Below are positions 40,427-51,020 of a stretch of 64,000 nucleotides of DNA, one piece after another. Source of the DNA: Scytalidium lignicola. Lineage: Eukaryota > Ascomycota > Leotiomycetes. Position 1 is the stretch's first letter. Each line of letters starts with the position of its first letter. The position numbers and the translations under genes are program-made. The stretch is taken from positions 236,182-300,181 of the forward strand of contig NCSJ02000010.1 in NCBI GenBank assembly GCA_002812745.2. Reading direction: 5' to 3'. The notes beneath the pieces are model-generated. The model did not search any database. It worked only from the letters and a program-made list of their open reading frames with translations, and had not been told where the DNA came from.

Positions 40427-41242
40427 CTACCTAGAGATAGCAGTTTTCAACGCTCTCACTTCACTGACACTAGCAACCACCTCTCCTTTACTATCCAACT
40501 CGCCTCCCTCAATGGCCGCGGAAGAATGCCAAGCGTCAACCCTTCCATCACCACGTTCGATCACCCGCCGTAACTCCTCAATGTTCGAACTCCTGACCCC
40601 ACCACCGACAATAACTCGTACCCTACATCTGGAAGCAAGGATTATTCTCTCTACCTTCGTCGCTCTTTGTTGCAGTTCACCGGACCCACCAGACGTCAAG
40701 ACTGAAGCAAATCCACAGTTAACGAGGTCCTCTACAGCCGTCTCCCAACTGTCTCCTTCTGATCCCTGTGGTCCCTCACCTCCCGCCGCAAGATCGAACG
40801 CCCGATGAAATGTACATGGTAGAGGACTAGCTAGGTCAACAAGCTCCTTATTCCGCTCGATATCAATACAACCTGCAGAATCGAGGATACCGAAGACGAA
40901 GCCTGAGGGGCAGCAAGGCGCAGATTTGAACTGCTGGATAGAGGATCTCATTTGCTCGAAGTCATCCGAGCTGGCGGTGAAAATTGGGGAAGGATTGGGA
41001 CGGATCATTACATTTATTGGTATAGGCAATGAGGTCTGAGACTGTGGTGGGTTTGGCGAAGAAGCATTGGAGGAGTCTGAGGATGGAGAGAGTTGTGAGA
41101 CTATATCGAGATACGTTTCAAGTGATGGCGTTACTCCATCGAGATGTTTGTGAGCGCAGAGCTCCAGACGGGAGGCTCCGCCATTGTATGCATTGACGGC
41201 CGATAATGCATTGAAGCAAGCAATTTCAAGGAGCGGAGACAT
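40427..41242 (-). CDS. CutC-family copper homeostasis protein
   Basis: A single exon of 271 aa. CutC proteins are TIM barrels linked to copper handling in bacteria, though their enzyme activity is unsettled. Family marks are the start LLEIACFNALSAVNAYNGGASR, then RLELC, the GVTPSLETY turn, INVMIRPN, TFHRAFD, SVLTSGGSGE, and IVGGGVRSSNIEEL near the end, with WHSSAA after it. A low-complexity Ser/Asn/Pro insertion lies near residues 53-70. An in-frame ATG at 41269 would add nine residues. Eukaryotic CutC proteins are of similar length (human CUTC 273 aa). It is divergent from the flavin split-barrel gene. A second copper-linked gene lies 33 kb away, but there is no sign that they are linked. 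Confidence 0.88.
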   Translation of the reverse strand: MSPLLEIACFNALSAVNAYNGGASRLELCAHKHLDGVTPSLETYLDIVSQLSPSSDSSNASSPNPPQSQTSLPIPINVMIRPNPSPIFTASSDDFEQMRSSIQQFKSAPCCPSGFVFGILDSAGCIDIERNKELVDLASPLPCTFHRAFDLAAGGEGPQGSEGDSWETAVEDLVNCGFASVLTSGGSGELQQRATKVERIILASRCRVRVIVGGGVRSSNIEELRRVIERGDGRVDAWHSSAAIEGGELDSKGEVVASVSEVRALKTAISR

Positions 41243-41872
41243 GAATATGAGAGCGGGAGCTTTCCACAAGTATTAACACAATGTTTTGGTTATATAAGCA
41301 CTGTGAACAGAGAAAGGCTTAGATTGAAACATCCAATGGGAGGAAATGATATCGATTGCCCTTTCCGGTCGCAAAGTGCGAAGATAAGGAAGGGCGTGAA
41401 GGCGCAAGAGGCGTGAAGGCAAGTGGTGGTGTTGAAGACGCGGGTACTGTACAAGTACAACAAAGAGTGTTGATGGCGGGGTTGCAAACTGATAAGAAGT
41501 CCCGATAAACGACTGCACCCCGCTTGGACTTGCAGCATGGGGATTAGCGCTGCTTGCTACTTGCATTGAAGGGGACTAGAGGGACTAGAGGGACTAAGAC
41601 GACTAAGGGATCTGATACTTGAGCCAACGACATTGAAGCTTTTGTCATTGAGGCGTGAAAGTGGTGGTCTCGAGGCCGAATAGCGTATATATGGCTTCGA
41701 CACTTCCTTGGTAATTGCCTGGGACAGGTTAAGTTGGTACTTTTCTTCTCATCTCAAGTCTCACTCTTCATTTTCGAAGCATTGGGCTTCTTCTATTTTT
41801 CTATTCTTCTCTCCTTCTCTATAAAATATTGAAGGCTCTTACTGCAGCCCCACAATAGCCATCTCTTTCACT
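41243..41872. promoter_or_regulatory. Divergent promoter region of the CutC and split-barrel genes
   Basis: 630 bases with no convincing gene. A short tandem repeat of GGGACTAGA occurs near 41571-41600. CT-rich sequence precedes the plus-strand ATG. Confidence 0.45.
41571..41600 (+). repeat. Three tandem copies of GGGACTAGA-like units
   Basis: The unit GGGACTAGA is repeated three times, the last slightly changed, in the divergent promoter region. Confidence 0.65.
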
Positions 41873-42792
41873 ATGGTCCGCCATACTCTTGAGTACCCAA
41901 AGGGCATCCATAACACAGTTAACAGATACAAGCACCAAGGTACTATACTTAACCAACTACAAATCTCCTCCTCTCTTTTACGAAAACATATTAACTCAAT
42001 ATCTCCAAAGCTGTCTACGAACTTACGACAATTCACACAATAATTAATACCAGCCCCTTCCTCCATGTCTCCTTTCAACCTCCCAACTCTCCCTTTCCAA
42101 TCACTCTCCCCCTCATTGGCCAGATGGGTTCCTTCGAGCGTCCCAGCGCCTCCATCTCCGAGCCACTCGACCTCTATCTCCACGGCTACGTCTCCAGCCG
42201 AATAATGAATCTATCCCGCTCCGCCACAGATTCTTCCTCCAGCCCAAACCCAGAAACAGAGGCAAAAGGTCTCCCAGTCTGTATAACAGCCGCAAAACTC
42301 GACGGCTTAGTCCTAACCCTGTCTCCAAACAGCCACAACTACAACTACCGATCTGCAATGCTCTTCGGCTACGCCGTGCCCGTCACTGATGTGGAAGAGA
42401 AACTATGGGCCATGGAACTCATTACGAACTCCGTCGTCCCGGACCGGTGGAGACACACGCGTGTTCCTCCCAACGCCGCAGAAATGAGTAGTACGCAGAT
42501 ATTGAGGGTTCGGATTGATAGCGGGAGTGCAAAGGTTCGGGAGGGGGTGCCCAATGATGAGAAGCATGACTTGGATAACCCAAGTGTCACCGGGGCGGTG
42601 TGGACTGGGGTCGTGCCCGTGTGGGAGGAGTTTGGGGATCCGATTGCTGGGCCGTATAATGAGATTAAGGAGGTGCCGAGACATGTGATGAGCTATGTTG
42701 AGGATGTGAGGAATGAAAATAAGGAATATGCTGAAAGGGCGGCGAGGAAAGATGCGCCTGTTAAGAGGAAAGAACCTGGAGAGGAGGAATGA
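41873..42792 (+). CDS. FMN-binding split-barrel protein (pyridoxamine 5'-phosphate oxidase-like)
   Basis: Two exons, 41873..41939 and 42011..42792, 282 aa. The first exon reads MVRHTLEYPKGIHNTVNRYK and the acceptor is AAAG. After the join come ELTTIHTIINTSPFLHVSF, LPLIGQMGSFERP, YLHGYVSSRIMNL and GLPVCITAAKLDGLVL, the strand pattern of small fungal flavin-reductase or PNPOx-like proteins. The segment SAMLFGYAVPVTDVEEKLWA and the NSVVPDRW block fit the same group. Many members bind FMN, heme or deazaflavin and have no known role. The C-terminus is charged (EYAERAARKDAPVKRKEPG). The assignment is at fold level, not to a reaction. Confidence 0.8.
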
Positions 42793-45482
42793 TTGGAATA
42801 CTGTTTCACGGAGTTTTTCTTCTCCTTCTTTCTTCTCGTGGCACAGCACACCGGATATATCTTTTATTTATTTCAATCTTTCGGTTCATTTGTGAGGTAC
42901 CAGGCTACATTAAATACTAACTGTTATCGATTTGTTGGATATTATAGATATCAGAACTCAGCACGGAAAGCAATAAAGATTCCTATAGTTATATTCTCAT
43001 AACTCAGTCATAGTTAATTCAATATACAACCCAATCATTATCTCATGGCCTCCATTTTTAGATTATGTGACCCAATGCTGATTCACTACATTTTACATAT
43101 TGGACTCTTCCTCTTCAAACACAAAAGTTTGAATATCAGTTACCACTTCAAGAAAATCACATCACGAAATAGACGCTTCTGTGGAAGCCCTAGAATTTCT
43201 TGAGCAGCTCTTACCACTTAGAAAGCAAAAAAGAAATTTCAATGGGAAGATTTTCTACCTGCTATTGAAATTCCTAATAAGGCATACTAATTTGTATGAG
43301 AAAATTGGATATGACAGCGACGATAAAATCGACAACCAAAAACCACAACCCAAAAATAGAAATTTGAGATAAAATGATGAGCGTTAAAAGTGTGATTGGT
43401 TATACTCCCCTTTTATAGCACTTATCCATGTTGTCCTTGCTTGTTGGATAGTTTGACTGAAAGTTCATCTGTGCCTGTGAGTGTCTCCGGAGCTGGTTGG
43501 CGGTTAGCTAGGATCAAGAAGATCATGGCACTGCGTTATTTTATGATATATATCGAAGGATGGGTTTGGGCTTTGATGCTATATATACTATTATATTGGT
43601 TTAAGNTTTTTTTTCTTCTTTTCTTTCTTCAAATAAGTGAATCTCTCTTTTATTCACACTCTTCATTCACCCACTTACCTGTCGAAATATATTATCTATG
43701 GTTTATTCCCAGCAGACCAGNTTTTTTTACCACAGTAATATTCTAAAGGTTCAGATGTGGTGGTAGTGATGCTAAGCTATTCAAAAGATGGAAGAGGTCT
43801 AAAATGTGGGAGATATGGCCGCCGTATCTCCGTCAAAAAGGAGGTAGGAAGTTCCCTTGAAAGTATGTATTTAAAGATGCAAAGGCTATGAATTTTTGTG
43901 CATTCGAGCTAATATTATCGATTCTGATTGAGCGTTGCTGACATGTTTCTATTCTTAATCAGATATGCCTCAGTCAGTAAGGGCTGTAATTAACAACTTA
44001 AGAAATCCGAAGCACTTCGAAACTAAAAATAGCTTGGTAAGACATATAATTATAAGTAAGAGGGAAGCTTCCAGATTTGATCTGCTCTCTCTCACACACC
44101 TAGTAGTGCCGTACTTATGACTCTACATCAATATCTCTTCTCCCAGCTAGCTCTAAACCCACTCTGTTCCTCGGTAGATGATAATAAGCTTCATGTTTCC
44201 GACATAGCCGTGATGATGATGCTGCTAAGTACCGTGGGTGGGTCAAGCAGCAAGGCAACTGTTACTGTGAGCCAGGACATATTCCACAAATTCACCGCTC
44301 GAAAGGAACTAATCTTTTATATTTCACCGTTCCCTTGGAAGAGCCAAGCTTTTGTCGCCGGGACATGGCTCCAATGGCTAGGCGTGTATCCAGTCGTGAT
44401 GTAAGCACAGTTGGTCTAACCCTTCGGGGAAGTCTAAGCCTCGTACTGTATTAGGGTTCCCACCTCAGTTACAACGCTGTTGCAGTGCTAGATCTCTTCA
44501 GTTAATTATTACTCCATATTTCCATTCTCACCAAATCACGGTACTTCGGGTGTTAAAGAATTAATAACATGACACTCTAATAATAATACTGTAATACAGC
44601 AACTACTTGTTCGTATTGGTGAGCTTAATGCTGGGCCCGTAGATCTTGGGGCCGCAAATAGATAGTTTGGCCAAGCATCCGCCGGATGAGGCATAGCGGC
44701 AGAAGTGAGCGGAACTGCGCATGCGATGCGAGGAACCACGCCCTGCAGCAGAAAAGCGTTTAACACCCGAGAGAGATAGCAATGTGCCTTGAAGAAGAAG
44801 AAGAAGAAGAAGGAAGGAGATCGAAACGGATCAGGTTTCCATCTTCACGACCAGAAAGACATGTCGCTATCATGATACTGTATCCATATGATTATTCCCA
44901 CTCCTTTGGGAAGGGGGATGAGGTGTTTGACAGACAACGGCAACGAGGCCGAAAAGAGTCAAACGTGCCAAAAAGTCCCCTGGGCGGTTTGACCAGCGGG
45001 CGACCCCTGAGCATCCATGCAAGGTACGCGCCAATCACAGCGCGTGCAGCCTTCGAAGCGAGCCGAAAGTAGCGAAACATCCATCCATGCCCCTGGCTGG
45101 TCATACTCCTCTCCTCTCGCTCCTGCTCCTATCTCTCTCTCTCATGGGTCTGGTTAGTCGAGTCNGGGGGGAGAAGACGACGGCCTTTTCCCTTAGTCCT
45201 CTCCAGCATTTTTCCTTTTCCCTCTTCTCGTCCCCCCCTCTCACATCTCCAACTTCATCATCTCATCGTCAACCGTCAATCGTGCCGCTGTGCGCACACT
45301 TCCACTCCTTCAGCGTCTGACTACCGTCACTCTCTCATGCGAATCGCGTCTACGTACGCAAATCCACTCATTACCACCACCACCTTGCTGTTGAATTATT
45401 GCTTGATCCAGTAATTGCTTATCGTTTTGTACTTGTCGATTGATTTATCAGCCTTGCGCGAAGAAGAAGAAGAAGAGGAGAT
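42793..45482. other. Long gene-poor stretch
   Basis: 2.7 kb with no recognised gene. It contains single Ns at 43606, 43721 and 45165 next to homopolymers, a (GAA)n run at 44792-44814, and CT-rich sequence in the last 400 bases, likely promoter and leader of the CRH gene. The 95-codon plus frame at 44117 lacks family features. Confidence 0.45.
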
Positions 45483-47066
45483 ATGAGATCCCTTTCGCTC
45501 CTTCTTGGAGCCTCGACGCTTCTGTCGACCACCTTCGCCCAAACCTGGACCCTCTGCAATCCCCTGAACGCGACCTGCCCCGATGATCCCGCTTTGGGCA
45601 CCAACCACACCTTCTACTTCAACACCTCTCGAACCATTGAGCAAGCGTACAACATCACGGCTGGCTCCCTGGTGTATGGCGCCAATGGTACCGAATTCAC
45701 CGTCGCCAAGAAGGGCGACTCGCCCACCATCCAATCCCAGTTCTACATCTTCTTCGGCTCCATCTCCGTCATCATGAAGGCCGCTCAGGGCCAGGGCATC
45801 ATCTCCTCCGTCGTGCTCGAGTCCGACGATCTGGATGAGGTCGATTGGGAGTTTATGGGCGGCAACCACACGTTCGCCGAGACCAACTACTTTGGAAAGG
45901 GGTAGGCCTTCCAATCGCCCGAAGATGGGAAACATGCGTTAAAAGTTTTGTGATGCTAATAATCTATGACAGCAACCAAACCACCTTCGATCGTGCCATC
46001 TACTATCCAGTCTCCTCCGACGTAACCGAGAACTTCCACAACTACACGACCCTTTGGACCGCGGAAAAATTGGAATGGTATATCGATGGTGCGCTGGTCC
46101 GGACCCTCCCCTACGCGGCTGCAAACGGAGGCAAGAACTACCCTCAGACACCCATGACCATACGTATTGGTATCTGGGCCGGAGGTGACTCTGATGAGCC
46201 CGAAGGCACCATCGAGTGGGCTGGTGGTGTTACCGACTATTCAAAAGGTCCATACACCATGTATGTCCAGAGTGCCACCATCAATGACTTCTCCGTGGGT
46301 AGCGCATATCAATATTCCGACCACAGTGGAAGCTGGGAAAGTATCAAGGTCATTGCGTAAGTACCTCCCTCTATTCTCTTGATTCATTTTCAGAGCCCAA
46401 GTTGAGAACGAGAATGAACCTAATTCGCTAACATCCCCCATCAGAGGCAATTCTACTGTCCTCAAAACCTTAGACGCACCTCCTCCTCTCAGCGCAGCTG
46501 AAAAGTGGGCGAAAGTACCCCAGTCAACGAAAACTGGAATTTATGCTGGCGCTGGTGCTGCTGGTGCCATTCTCTTAGGCGCTCTGATGTTCGTCTGTTT
46601 CCGGCAGCGCAAGAAGGGACGCCTAGAGCATGCCGCATACACCGCCCAGGTCGAGAAGGAGCGTCAGGAAGCGTACCAAGATCAAATCCAACTCCGGGAA
46701 AAGGGAACAACGGGAGTCCCTGCTGGAGTCAGAGCCTCACAGTTGCCCCGTGGAACTCCGCAAAGCCCAACTAGTCCCCTCCTTGGCCAAAACCCCACGG
46801 TACCTCCAATGGCTGGCATGAGATCCCCAAGCCCCGGAATCCAGAGGAGGGGAACCCCCGTACTTCAACAACCTGCACCGCGGAGTACTCAAGCGTGGAA
46901 CCCTGAGGAACCTTTCTCGGATGATTATAGTGAGAATTCCAATATTCCGCACAGTCCAGGATTTGGAGGACCAGCAAGATCGCTCACAGGTCCAGGTCAA
47001 GGCCCACAGGCCATGGCAGGAAACTTCCCATCTCGAAGCTTCACCAATGGCTACCAGCGATTTTAA
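45483..47066 (+). CDS. CRH-family cell-wall transglycosidase (GH16) with C-terminal membrane anchor
   Basis: Three exons, 45483..45901, 45973..46356 and 46445..47066, 474 aa. A signal peptide ends near TTFAQ, followed by CNPLNATCPDDPALG, the usual N-terminus of Crh/Utr2 enzymes that join chitin to beta-glucan. The GH16 catalytic motif DEVDWEF is present, with both acidic residues, followed by MGGNHTFAETNYFGKG. Later parts HNYTTLWTAEKLEWYIDG and NYPQTPMTIRIGIWAGGD are typical. No CBM18 is seen. The C-terminus is not a clear GPI signal: one hydrophobic helix near residue 305 (AGAGAAGAILLGALMFVC) is followed by RQRKKGR and about 140 Pro/Ser/Arg-rich residues, so a type I membrane protein is likely. 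Confidence 0.88.
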
Positions 47067-48138
47067 GTTCGATCGATTTTTCTGATGGATTTTTCAAGCA
47101 AAGAGATTTCGAATGGCGGAAGGGCAATTTTTAATGGTTTTGAAACTTTCAAGGGATCGAAAGGAAAGGATTGGCGTCTATATATATACTCTCTCTCTCT
47201 GTGTCTAGCTGTTTGTCTGTCTGTCTCTCACTCATACACACAATCTCTCAATATCTACATATAATACATGATAGACATCGGGAAAATGGGACTAGCGAGT
47301 TCTTGCTTCGTTTCCTTCTTTTATGTCATTTATCGTTGGGACCATTCTTCCTGATTCCCCTGGTCCCCTCACTCAGGAAAAATTGGGCGCTGGAGGGGAT
47401 AGTGATTTGATATACCACCTCATCTCATCTCATCATTTTCATGGCCGTCTTTTTCCCGTTTGCTTGCTTGTTGATATTATAGAGGAGGGGGTTTACATAT
47501 TTCGGAAACCCTCGATGATGTTTGTGCATTTTATGTAATGTGGAGCACTATTTTTTGATTTATTTTTTGAAAGACNTTTTTTTGGTTTTAACGCTTTTTG
47601 ATTGTGAATTGTTTTACTGCTACTGCAACTGCATGATAATTCGGCGTTTACTCTGCTTCTGCCCTCTACCAGTAACTTACTCCATGGCTAGTTACGAAAT
47701 ATCGGATGGAATATTCAATAGCAAAGTTATCACTCGATAAGTATGCATTACGAGGAAGAAGGGGTTAGTTAATGCAGGAAGGTTGTTGGGAGTGAATAGT
47801 CAGGCTTTGCTGTATTCTGTTCAAGTTCTTTTAGCAGAATACCACAGCTAGTTTGATTCAATTCTGAAAATTCAATTCTGACAATCTTCTTGTAGTATAA
47901 AAGGGTAATAGAGCTATGTTTATTTGTTCAAAAAATCCCCATATGATGATGACAGGAGGCGGCTTACAATTATAATCAAGATGGTGGCCAGCTTATAGCT
48001 ATGCTATACGACATCCCAGGTAAATTATCATGTTCGTACAAGCAATTCGGCGATTGATCATGTGCTTTGCAGACATGATCCACAATCCTCCTGGAGCTTG
48101 GGAAGGTAGCTTTATACAGTTCATAGATCCGCCAGGAG
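47067..48138. other. Intergenic region
   Basis: 3' flank of the CRH gene with CT and GTCT microsatellite tracts near 47190-47230 and an N at 47576. No gene is recognised. Confidence 0.5.
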
Positions 48139-49208
48139 ATGGCCACTAGTAAGCCTGAGAGAGCGGGAAGAGCGGAAATGATGAAACAAAAACATTTGAA
48201 CGTTCATAGAAAGCCTTCCTATGAAGATCTCGTACTTGAGAATAATCAATTGAAAGCCAAAGTAACGAAATTTGGAAGCTCAAAACAGCATGGTAAGTGA
48301 ATTCGTTTAATATGATGTATGACAATTATCTAACATTTAATAAAATAGTAACTCAAGAGTAATCAAGGCTACGATTCTCATCACGTCACGTCTTGTCATG
48401 GAGTGAATTTTCTGTCGTCTGCGTACTCACAATCTCATGTTACTTTGACCAACATCATCTAGCCTACCAAGAACTCCTGCTAGATTTACAGTGAATGAGG
48501 AGCTCTAAACAATCGATCATCTATAAATAGTCCGATACCGAACCTGACCTTTTCTTTCTTTCTTAAAGTTAATCTCAATCATATCGGATTTCGATCTCAG
48601 AGAAATTCGTTTTTACAACATCACATATCAATGTCGATAACTTGCAGGTGTCTCCTACATAGAGACAGATTAATAATTAACTCTACTAAAGCTGAAGCTT
48701 TGCATGCAGAATGCCCACGGAGAGCTACTGAAGTCCAGAAGGTGTATGCCACGCTAATGCACTTGTACGTCTCCTGGAAGGAGAGGAGGGAGCGACTCGA
48801 GCGGCAAGCAATGGTCATTGTTCCTCCATACCTTCCTACTCCCGTCACAGACCTCTCTAGCACTATTCACCCTGAGGTTTACTCCTCCAAGGTCGTGCCT
48901 GTAGAAAACTTGTGAGGCATCATGGTGGTGCCGACCGCAGTGGGTGAATCAAAAGACTCGAAGAAACACAAAGTCAACTTTCACGATTAAGCACAATTGA
49001 GAATGACACGCTCAAGAAAGCTGTCCGCAAGTACATTGTTGAAAGTTGCAAATGGATATACCACAAGCACTCTAGCATCAAAGAAGATGGACAACAAGAT
49101 GATGTTGAGATTCCCTTGGACCTTGCATGTCCGAGGGCGGTGGTCTTCGCCACTTTGGAAGACTGGCCAGCCTCTGGAGATGGTCAGTCTCAGACGAGGC
49201 AGTAATCA
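48139..49208 (+). pseudogene. Decayed gene with coiled-coil-like segments
   Basis: I do not recognise the family. The first part, 48139..48292, reads MATSKPERAGRAEMMKQKH with later YEDLVLENNQLKAKV, and ends at a good GTAAGT donor. A second open block near 48677-48915 (ECPRRATEVQKVYATLMHLY, VSWKERRERLERQAM) would join in phase at an AAAG acceptor. Another frame continues with RLEETQSQLSRLSTIENDTL and KYIVESCKWI up to a TAA near 49206. These parts are cut by a TGA after VENL, a TGA after DRSG and a frame change, so one protein cannot be made. Coding-like texture and the heptad pattern suggest a relic. It is weakly supported. Confidence 0.35.
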
Positions 49209-49596
49209 ATGCTGCTCTTGTTGACTTTGCGCGGGCATAGTGGAAGAAGATCTCAAGACGTAAGGAACTACGAACACCACATATCTGTTCTTCATTTTAC
49301 TTAAACTGCTTAGTTTATTCAGGTGTCACATATGTTTGATCAGAAAGCATACATAGCTCCCGGGTCAAGATGTACCATTTTTGTTCGGAATGTTCGATTC
49401 CGATGATGTCCTCTCGAAAAGCCCTAGGTTTATCACCAGCGGACCAAGACGAAGGTGCCTTGGACGACCTTGAATATCACCGGGAATAGGAAGCTCAGAA
49501 CCTCTATGCTCAGGAGTCGGATGATTTCTCCCAAGTTCCTGACCAACGCCCTACTCCCATAGGAAATATACAAAATGCAAACTAACGTCCATCCCT

Positions 49597-50130
49597 GCGT
49601 AACGAGAAACCCACCGTGCCGAGAAAAACGATGGGTACTTTGACTTCAAGCAACTCAGACTCTGTGCACACATAGATATTTCCTATAATTTTATATAATT
49701 CGTGTGCTATATCAATTCCTAAACACCGTGATCTTTCCTACCTAGAAAACGACTTTTACATCGTCGCGTTCGTGCCTGTTTTGTGGAAAGTCCTTTTTAA
49801 TGGGGTAATAAGATCTCTTCAACCCAGCACTACTATCAAGCTTATATTACTATCGGAACCCACAAAAGACCTATATCTGGTCTTTAGAGTACTATAGCAA
49901 TAGTAGAAAATTGATATTAGCTTTGTTGCTGCTGTAGCTCGCAAATACATATAAGATTGTTACGCAGATTGGTACTTGCAAAATATTTGCTCGGCTATGT
50001 TTGCCATTTTCTGATTTTAAGCCTTAGGCACAAAGATCGGGTGTGGCGTATTGTTGCAGGTTATGGTGAGGGCACTTGTAATTGGTACATACGCGAGCGA
50101 TTATGTTGTGTGGTTACGTATGACCGATCG
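49597..50130 (+). repeat. Left copy of an inverted repeat flanking the NLR region
   Basis: This stretch matches the reverse complement of about 55010-55535, with many substitutions and small gaps. Shared blocks include CCGTGCCGAGAAAAA, TACTTTGACTT, CTCAGACTCTG, CCTACCTAGAAAA and TGCAAAATATTT followed by CTCGGCTAT. Roughly three quarters of positions agree by eye. The copies are too diverged to be recent. Confidence 0.7.
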
Positions 50131-50619
50131 CAACTGGTGCAATAAGCGAACTGAAATGCATTCAACAAAGCTAAGCCAATCAATCTGCAACTCCTTAAAT
50201 CGCTCAGAACGATCGTTTACAGATAAGACAATTGTTGTTGCATCAGCCTTACGGAGCTTGCCTGTTGACTTTATGATGTCTGCTATCTTTGATGCTAATT
50301 CTTCTTTCCAGAAGTCGCTTGGAGCCAGTATAAGGTCATCTTCTGTTTGCTTTGTAACTACTCTCTTGTTTAATGTCAGCTTCCATTCCATGATATAGTG
50401 CATAAAAGAAGGTGGTGGGTGTTCGGCATATGACTGGTCTGGATCTCAATTGGCATACGGCACAAATGGCAATGTTTTGCGGGCCGGTCGCAACCTGCTC
50501 CGCTGAGGGCTGCAAGCAGCATTAGCGGATGCAATGTGAGGAGTTGAATAATCATCCGTATGATGCCCAATCTCATCGCCACTAGACGAATCATTTAAAT
50601 AATCATCTAAATCCATCAT
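50101..50619 (-). pseudogene. Conserved fungal protein broken by one in-frame TGA
   Basis: The minus frame starts at 50619 (MMDLDDYLNDSSSGDE), meets one TGA at 50446-50448 after LPFVPYAN, and continues in the same frame through DPDQSYAEHPPPSF, MEWKLTLNKRVVTKQTEDDL, LAPSDFWKEELASKIADI and VLSVNDRSERF to a stop at 50101. The stop stands where related fungal proteins, as I remember them, have Trp before Asp-Pro (YxxWDP). These proteins are of unknown function and occur in many copies in some fungal genomes, so it may travel with repeats. A shortening after NDRSERF is also likely. It sits head to head with the NLR gene, about 400 bases apart. Confidence 0.6.
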
Positions 50620-51020
50620 CCGGTTGGTACCAGAAGCAAAGCAGGATGGCGATTGATACAGTGTTGTATAGGATGGGCGTAGAGGACACAGTGTCCTTTG
50701 TTCTCAAACTATCACGTGATTTCCACATAAAACTCTCTGGCCATTTATTCATGGGCAGGGGTATGGAAGGCTATCAGGTGATCTCCAACAAAACCGACAC
50801 AGCCTCCGCAAGCGCTTCCGCAGCCTTACAGTATATTCAATATATGTTCCTTGATGATCCTGATATATGCCCTCATTACCACGAAACTTCGCAAAAGGAT
50901 GTTGAATGCGCTGTTATCTGTTAGAGGTACATTACCCAGTCGAAGGTCAGACCGCAGTGCTTCCATTCCCGCAGATCTGCTCCATGTGGCCACAGCCAAA
51001 CCTCATTCCCGCCTGAAACA

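Noticed and set aside
41273..41566. 97-codon minus frame upstream of CutC
   Set aside because: It lies in the divergent promoter, has no family features, and the CutC start is fully explained without it.
44117..44404. 95-codon plus frame in the gene-poor 43-45 kb stretch
   Set aside because: No domain, no splice context and no conserved text are visible.
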